Below are positions 5,276-8,561 of a stretch of 8,561 nucleotides of DNA, one piece after another. The stretch comes from Zeimonas sp041678445 (GTDB lineage: Bacteria; Pseudomonadota; Gammaproteobacteria; Burkholderiales; Burkholderiaceae_E), in the NCBI GenBank assembly GCA_041678445.1, contig JBAYOD010000135.1, positions 1-8,561 on the forward strand, read 5' to 3'. The position numbers were made by a program, and so were the translations under genes. The notes under the pieces are model-generated. The model did no database searches. It saw nothing but the letters and a program-made list of their open reading frames with translations, and was not told the DNA's origin. Position 1 is the stretch's first letter; each line of letters opens with the position of its first letter.

Positions 5276-7006
5276 ATGGCCACCTCGACGACCACGCAAC
5301 GCCAACAACAGCCCCGCCAGATCGTGCTGGCCGGGATCGCCCGGGCATTGGTCCAGCACCAGCGCCTGCGCCTGGACCAGGCCACGCAGATCCAGCGCAA
5401 GGCCGACGAGGCGGAACATGGCTTCGTTTCGGCCCTGCTCGAAAGCGGACTGATGAGCGCGCGCCAGCTCGCCAGCTTCGCGGCCGATGTGTTCGGCCAC
5501 CCGCTGCTCGATCTGGCCGCTGTGGACGTCACGACGCTGCCCACCGATGCGCTCGACCGGCGTTTTGCCACCGAGGCCGGCGTGGTCGCGCTCGGCAAGC
5601 GCGGCAACCGGATCACCGTCGCGCTCTCGGACCCGACCGATCTGCGGCTGATCGACCGGATCCGCTTCACGGCACAGGCCAGCGTCGAGGCCGTCGTGGT
5701 CGAGCACGACAAGCTCACCCGGATGGTCGAGCGCCTGGGCCGTACTTCCGCCGACCAGCTCGAAGAGATCGCCGGCGAGGTCGAAGGCACCGACCTGACC
5801 AACGACGAGCAGGCCAGCCAGGTCGACAGCAGCGAGATCGACGACGCTCCCGTCGTCCGCTTCCTGCAGAAGATCCTGATGGACGCGATCCAGTCGGGCG
5901 CCTCGGACATGCACTTCGAGCCCTTCGAGAAGTTCTACCGGATCCGCTTCCGGATCGACGGCGAACTGCGCGAGATTGCCCAGCCGCCGCTGGTGATCAA
6001 GGAAAAGCTCGCCTCGCGGATCAAGGTCATCTCGCGGCTCGACATCTCCGAGAAGCGGATTCCGCAGGATGGCCGGATGAAGCTGGTGCTGTCGGGCAAC
6101 CGGGCGATCGACTTCCGGGTCTCGACGCTGCCCACGCTGTTCGGCGAGAAGATCGTGATGCGGATCCTCGACCCGGCCCAGGCCAAGCTCGGGATCGACT
6201 CACTGGGCTACGAGCCCGACCAGAAAGAGGCCCTGCTCGAGGCGATCCACCGACCCTACGGGATGGTCCTGGTGACCGGCCCCACGGGCTCGGGCAAGAC
6301 CGTCTCGCTGTACAGTTGCCTGAACATTCTGAACCAACCCGGCGTGAACATCTCGACAGCCGAGGACCCGGCCGAGATCAACCTTCCGGGTGTCAACCAG
6401 GTCAACGTCAACGAGAAGGCCGGGCTGACCTTCGCCGCCGCCCTGCGCGCCTTCCTGCGCCAGGATCCGGACGTGATCATGGTCGGCGAGATCCGCGACC
6501 TCGACACCGCCGACATCGCGATCAAGGCGGCCCAGACCGGCCACCTCGTGCTGTCCACACTGCACACCAACGACGCCCCGACCACGCTGACCCGGCTGGC
6601 CAACATGGGCGTGCCGGCGTTCAACATCGCCTCGTCGGTGAGCCTGATCACGGCCCAGCGCCTGGCCCGCCGGCTGTGCACCTGCAAGCAGCCGCTCGAC
6701 GTCGACGAGAACGCGCTGCTGGTCGCCGGTTTCCTGGAGTCCGATCTCGACGGCCGCTGGACACCCTACCGGCCCGTGGGCTGCGAGCGCTGCAACGGCA
6801 GCGGCTACAAGGGCCGCGTCGGGATCTACCAGGTCATGCCGGTCAGCGAGGAAATGGAAAAGCTGATCCTCGCCGGCGGCAACGCGCTGCAGATCGCCGC
6901 CCAGGCCCAGGCAGAAGGCGTGCGCGACCTGCGCCGCTCGGGCCTGATGAAGGTGATCCAGGGAACGACCAGCATCGAGGAAATCCTCGGCATGACCAAC
7001 GAATAG
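5276..7006 (+). CDS. pilB: Type IV pilus extension ATPase PilB
   Basis: PilB is the cytoplasmic hexameric ATPase that powers pilin polymerisation at the PilC platform. The protein has 576 residues, normal for PilB. An N-terminal T2SSE_N-type domain (about 20-155, with FGHPLLDLAAVD at 73-84) is followed by the secretion ATPase core. The core shows Walker A GPTGSGKT (335-342), an Asp box with E363-D364 (TAEDPAEINLPG), Walker B region VIMVGEIRDLDTA with Glu405, and the His box TGHLVLSTLHTN (421-432). Zinc-knuckle cysteines are C468 and C470 (one residue apart, where two is common) and C503 and C506. Phrases such as NLPGVNQVNVN and GYKGRVGIYQVMP mark PilB rather than GspE. Start choice is uncertain. 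The ATG at 5276 gives a typical N-terminus but has a poor ribosome site; an ATG at 5240 and a GTG at 5231 are in frame. pilC follows after 20 bases, so the two genes should be co-transcribed. Confidence 0.93.
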   Translation: MATSTTTQRQQQPRQIVLAGIARALVQHQRLRLDQATQIQRKADEAEHGFVSALLESGLMSARQLASFAADVFGHPLLDLAAVDVTTLPTDALDRRFATEAGVVALGKRGNRITVALSDPTDLRLIDRIRFTAQASVEAVVVEHDKLTRMVERLGRTSADQLEEIAGEVEGTDLTNDEQASQVDSSEIDDAPVVRFLQKILMDAIQSGASDMHFEPFEKFYRIRFRIDGELREIAQPPLVIKEKLASRIKVISRLDISEKRIPQDGRMKLVLSGNRAIDFRVSTLPTLFGEKIVMRILDPAQAKLGIDSLGYEPDQKEALLEAIHRPYGMVLVTGPTGSGKTVSLYSCLNILNQPGVNISTAEDPAEINLPGVNQVNVNEKAGLTFAAALRAFLRQDPDVIMVGEIRDLDTADIAIKAAQTGHLVLSTLHTNDAPTTLTRLANMGVPAFNIASSVSLITAQRLARRLCTCKQPLDVDENALLVAGFLESDLDGRWTPYRPVGCERCNGSGYKGRVGIYQVMPVSEEMEKLILAGGNALQIAAQAQAEGVRDLRRSGLMKVIQGTTSIEEILGMTNE

Positions 7007-7026
7007 GCACGCGACGGAACCCAACG

Positions 7027-8259
7027 ATGGCAAGCAGATCCACCAGTGCTCCCCGCCGGCCCGCAGTACGCGAGCAGACCTTCGTCTGGGAGGGCCGCGA
7101 CCGTTCCGGCAAGATCGTGCGCGGCGAAGTCCGGGCCGCCAGCCAGGCCCTGCTGCAGTCCTCGCTGCGCCGCCAGGGCATCGCCGTCACCCGGGTGCGC
7201 AAGCGCAGCTATGCGCGCGGACGCAAGATCAAGGAAAAGGACATCGCGCTGTTCACGCGCCAGCTGGCCACCATGATGAAGGCCGGCGTGCCGCTGCTGC
7301 AGTCGTTCGACATCGTCGCGCGCGGCTCCAGCAACGCCGCGGTGTCCCGGCTCTTCTCCGAGATCCGCAACGATGTCGAAACCGGCACCTCGCTGTCGCA
7401 GGCCTTCCGCAAGTACCCGCTGTACTTCGACAGCCTGTTCTGCAACCTGGTGAACGCCGGCGAACAGGCCGGCATCCTCGACGATCTGCTCGACCGCCTC
7501 GCCAGCTACAAGGAAAAGATGCTGGCGATCAAGGGCAAGATCAAGTCGGCCCTGTTCTATCCGATCTCGGTCATGGCGGTGGCGGTCATCGTGGTGGCCG
7601 TCATCATGCTGTTCGTCGTCCCGGCATTCAAGGAGGTCTTCTCCAACTTCGGGGCCGACCTGCCGGCGCCGACGCTGATGGTCATCGGCGCCTCCGACTT
7701 CATGGTCGAGCACTGGTACCTGATCTTCGGCGCAGTCGGCGGCTTCTTCTACTTCCTGATGCAGGCCTGGCGCCGTTCGACCAAGGTGCAGATGCTGATG
7801 GACCGGCTGCTGCTCAAGCTGCCGATCTTCGGCAAGGTGATCGAGAAGGCCACGATTGCGCGCTGGCTGCGCACGCTGTCGACGATGTTCGCCGCCGGCG
7901 TGCCGCTGGTCGAGGCGCTCGACTCGGTCGGCGGAGCGTCGGGCAACCACGTCTACCTGGTGGCCACCAAGAAGATCCAGCAGGAGGTCGCCATCGGCAC
8001 CAGCCTGACGATCGCCATGCAGAACTCACAGGCCTTCCCGAACATGGTGCTGCAGATGGCCTCGATCGGCGAGGAGTCGGGTTCGCTCGACGCGATGCTG
8101 TCCAAGGCCGCCGATATCTTCGAGCGGGAAGTCGACGAGGCGGTCGAGAGCCTGTCCAGTCTGCTGGAGCCGATGATCATGGTCGTGCTCGGCACGGTGA
8201 TCGGCGGCCTGGTGGTCGCCATGTACCTGCCGATCTTCAAGCTCGGTCAGGTCGTCTGA
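7027..8259 (+). CDS. pilC: Type IV pilus inner-membrane platform protein PilC
   Basis: PilC is the polytopic inner-membrane protein on which PilB acts to assemble pilin. The protein has 410 residues, the usual PilC length. After a soluble N-terminal part (FVWEGRDRSGKIVRGEV, 19-35) come two T2SSF repeats, about 75-197 and 278-400, which align on their parallel motifs: FTRQLATMMKAGVPLLQSFD (76-95) and LRTLSTMFAAGVPLVEALD (281-299). Each repeat later has a conserved glycine-rich helix turn: NAGEQAGILD (143-152) and SIGEESGSLD (346-355). Predicted membrane segments are about 176-199, 229-246 and 380-402. The ATG at 7027 has a modest GGA site 8 bases upstream and lies 20 bases after the pilB stop. 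The frame stays open upstream only inside pilB in another frame. PilC is distinguished from GspF by its pairing with PilB and its N-terminus. pilD, often the next gene, is not seen; the palindromic element at 8294-8544 follows instead. Confidence 0.93.
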   Translation: MASRSTSAPRRPAVREQTFVWEGRDRSGKIVRGEVRAASQALLQSSLRRQGIAVTRVRKRSYARGRKIKEKDIALFTRQLATMMKAGVPLLQSFDIVARGSSNAAVSRLFSEIRNDVETGTSLSQAFRKYPLYFDSLFCNLVNAGEQAGILDDLLDRLASYKEKMLAIKGKIKSALFYPISVMAVAVIVVAVIMLFVVPAFKEVFSNFGADLPAPTLMVIGASDFMVEHWYLIFGAVGGFFYFLMQAWRRSTKVQMLMDRLLLKLPIFGKVIEKATIARWLRTLSTMFAAGVPLVEALDSVGGASGNHVYLVATKKIQQEVAIGTSLTIAMQNSQAFPNMVLQMASIGEESGSLDAMLSKAADIFEREVDEAVESLSSLLEPMIMVVLGTVIGGLVVAMYLPIFKLGQVV

Positions 8260-8293
8260 TACCGCTTCCCGATCGAGCGGCAAGGCGCGGCGG

Positions 8294-8544
8294 GCCAGGA
8301 CGCGGGGCGAAGCTTTCGGCGCACGCCGGGTGCTTGCCCCGCTTCGCGGGGTGCCCTGCGGTGCTTCGGGTTCGTGGCCTGCCGCCGAAACTCGCTTCGC
8401 TCCCGCCGCTGCGCGGCGCTCGCTGCGCTCAGACAGTCGGCGGCAAGTCAGATGATTGGTGCACGCTGCGCGCGCAGGCCACGAGCGCTGCGCTTCTCGG
8501 CTGCGCACAAGGCGTGCGCCGAAAGCCTCGCCCCGCGTCCTGGC
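8294..8544. repeat. 251-bp palindromic intergenic element with 34-bp terminal inverted repeats
   Basis: The last 302 bases of the window (8260-8561) contain no supportable gene. Positions 8294-8327 are the reverse complement of 8511-8544 at 33 of 34 bases (the exception is A8311 against C8527); pairing resumes for 4 bp at 8330-8333 with 8505-8508. Inside are further inverted repeats: a hairpin at 8337-8351 (6-bp stem, TTC loop), 8372-8382 with 8474-8484 (11 bp, perfect), 8380-8388 with 8437-8445 (9 bp, competing with the previous pair), and a hairpin at 8404-8418 (6-bp stem) near the centre. Short GCTTCGCTC/GCTGCGCTC-like direct repeats occur around the centre. No flanking target-site duplication is evident. 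It looks like a dispersed, non-coding palindromic repeat (REP/BIME or MITE-like) of a kind common between genes in betaproteobacteria; family membership is inferred, not shown. Confidence 0.75.
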
Positions 8545-8561
8545 AGACTGTGGCCTGCGAT

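Noticed and set aside
5129..5914. Upstream extension of the dehydratase frame (858 codons in total)
   Set aside because: The extra 262 codons run antisense to the start of pilB and have no family match. The start at 5128 has a ribosome site and the expected N-terminus.
6316..7026. Upstream extension of the pilC frame inside pilB
   Set aside because: This stretch overlaps pilB in another frame and is low-complexity Arg/Pro/Gly-rich translation; PilC homology begins after the ATG at 7027.
6200..7950. Minus-strand open frames of 277 and 374 codons opposite pilB and pilC
   Set aside because: They are shadows of conserved genes, with no motifs and an Asp/Gly/His/Arg-biased composition.
5276..8259. 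Type II secretion gspE-gspF instead of pilB-pilC
   Set aside because: The PilB N-terminal domain, the NLPGVNQVNVN and GYKGRVGIYQVMP phrases, and the absence of other gsp genes favour type IV pilus.
8026..8508. 160-codon minus-strand frame covering the pilC end and the palindromic element
   Set aside because: It overlaps pilC antisense and the repeat, its residues reflect the palindrome's composition, and it has no domain.
8294..8544. Insertion sequence or integron-type recombination site
   Set aside because: The element has no transposase, no clear target-site duplication and no recognisable attC core-site pair, so only a palindromic repeat is claimed.

Overview
The window is GC-rich chromosomal DNA, with third codon positions mostly G or C. 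It most likely comes from a betaproteobacterium, and Burkholderiales fits best. The evidence is the style of the Liv-type transporter proteins, a pilB-pilC pair with strongly betaproteobacterial-looking PilB motifs, and a GC-rich palindromic intergenic repeat. No phage, plasmid, transposase, CRISPR, tRNA or rRNA signal is visible. The species call is an inference from protein flavour, because no marker gene is present.

Layout: positions 1-3098 (minus strand) hold part of a branched-chain-amino-acid-type (HAAT/Liv) ABC importer. Read in the direction of transcription the order is livG (ATPase), livF (ATPase, overlapping livG by 11 bp), a periplasmic substrate-binding protein with a clear signal peptide, then the first 59 codons of livH (permease), which runs off the left edge. 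livM is expected beyond the window. Upstream on the same strand (3338-5128) is a complete IlvD/Edd-family dehydratase that most resembles the sugar-acid (pentonate/xylonate) dehydratases. A 239-bp gap with three hairpins separates it from livG. The dehydratase is divergent from pilB across about 147 bp. On the plus strand, pilB (5276-7006) and pilC (7027-8259) encode the extension ATPase and inner-membrane platform protein of type IVa pili. The last 302 bases contain no convincing gene. They are dominated by a 251-bp element bounded by 34-base inverted repeats that match at 33 positions, with nested smaller palindromes inside.

How the genes work together: the SBP captures a small acid or amide ligand in the periplasm, LivH (and presumably LivM) moves it across the membrane, and a LivG/LivF heterodimer powers transport. 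LivF has Arg in place of the Walker A Lys and LivG has a non-canonical signature (LPYGR). The two predicted nucleotide sites are therefore asymmetric, one consensus and one degenerate. The neighbouring dehydratase would turn a sugar acid into a 2-keto-3-deoxy acid, which raises but does not prove the idea that importer and enzyme share a catabolic role. PilB and PilC belong to the separate pilus machine; the prepilin peptidase gene pilD that often follows them is not seen before the window ends.

I see mostly known gene families. The points most worth a second look are the large palindrome at the right end, the asymmetric ATPase pair, and the strong hairpins between transporter genes.
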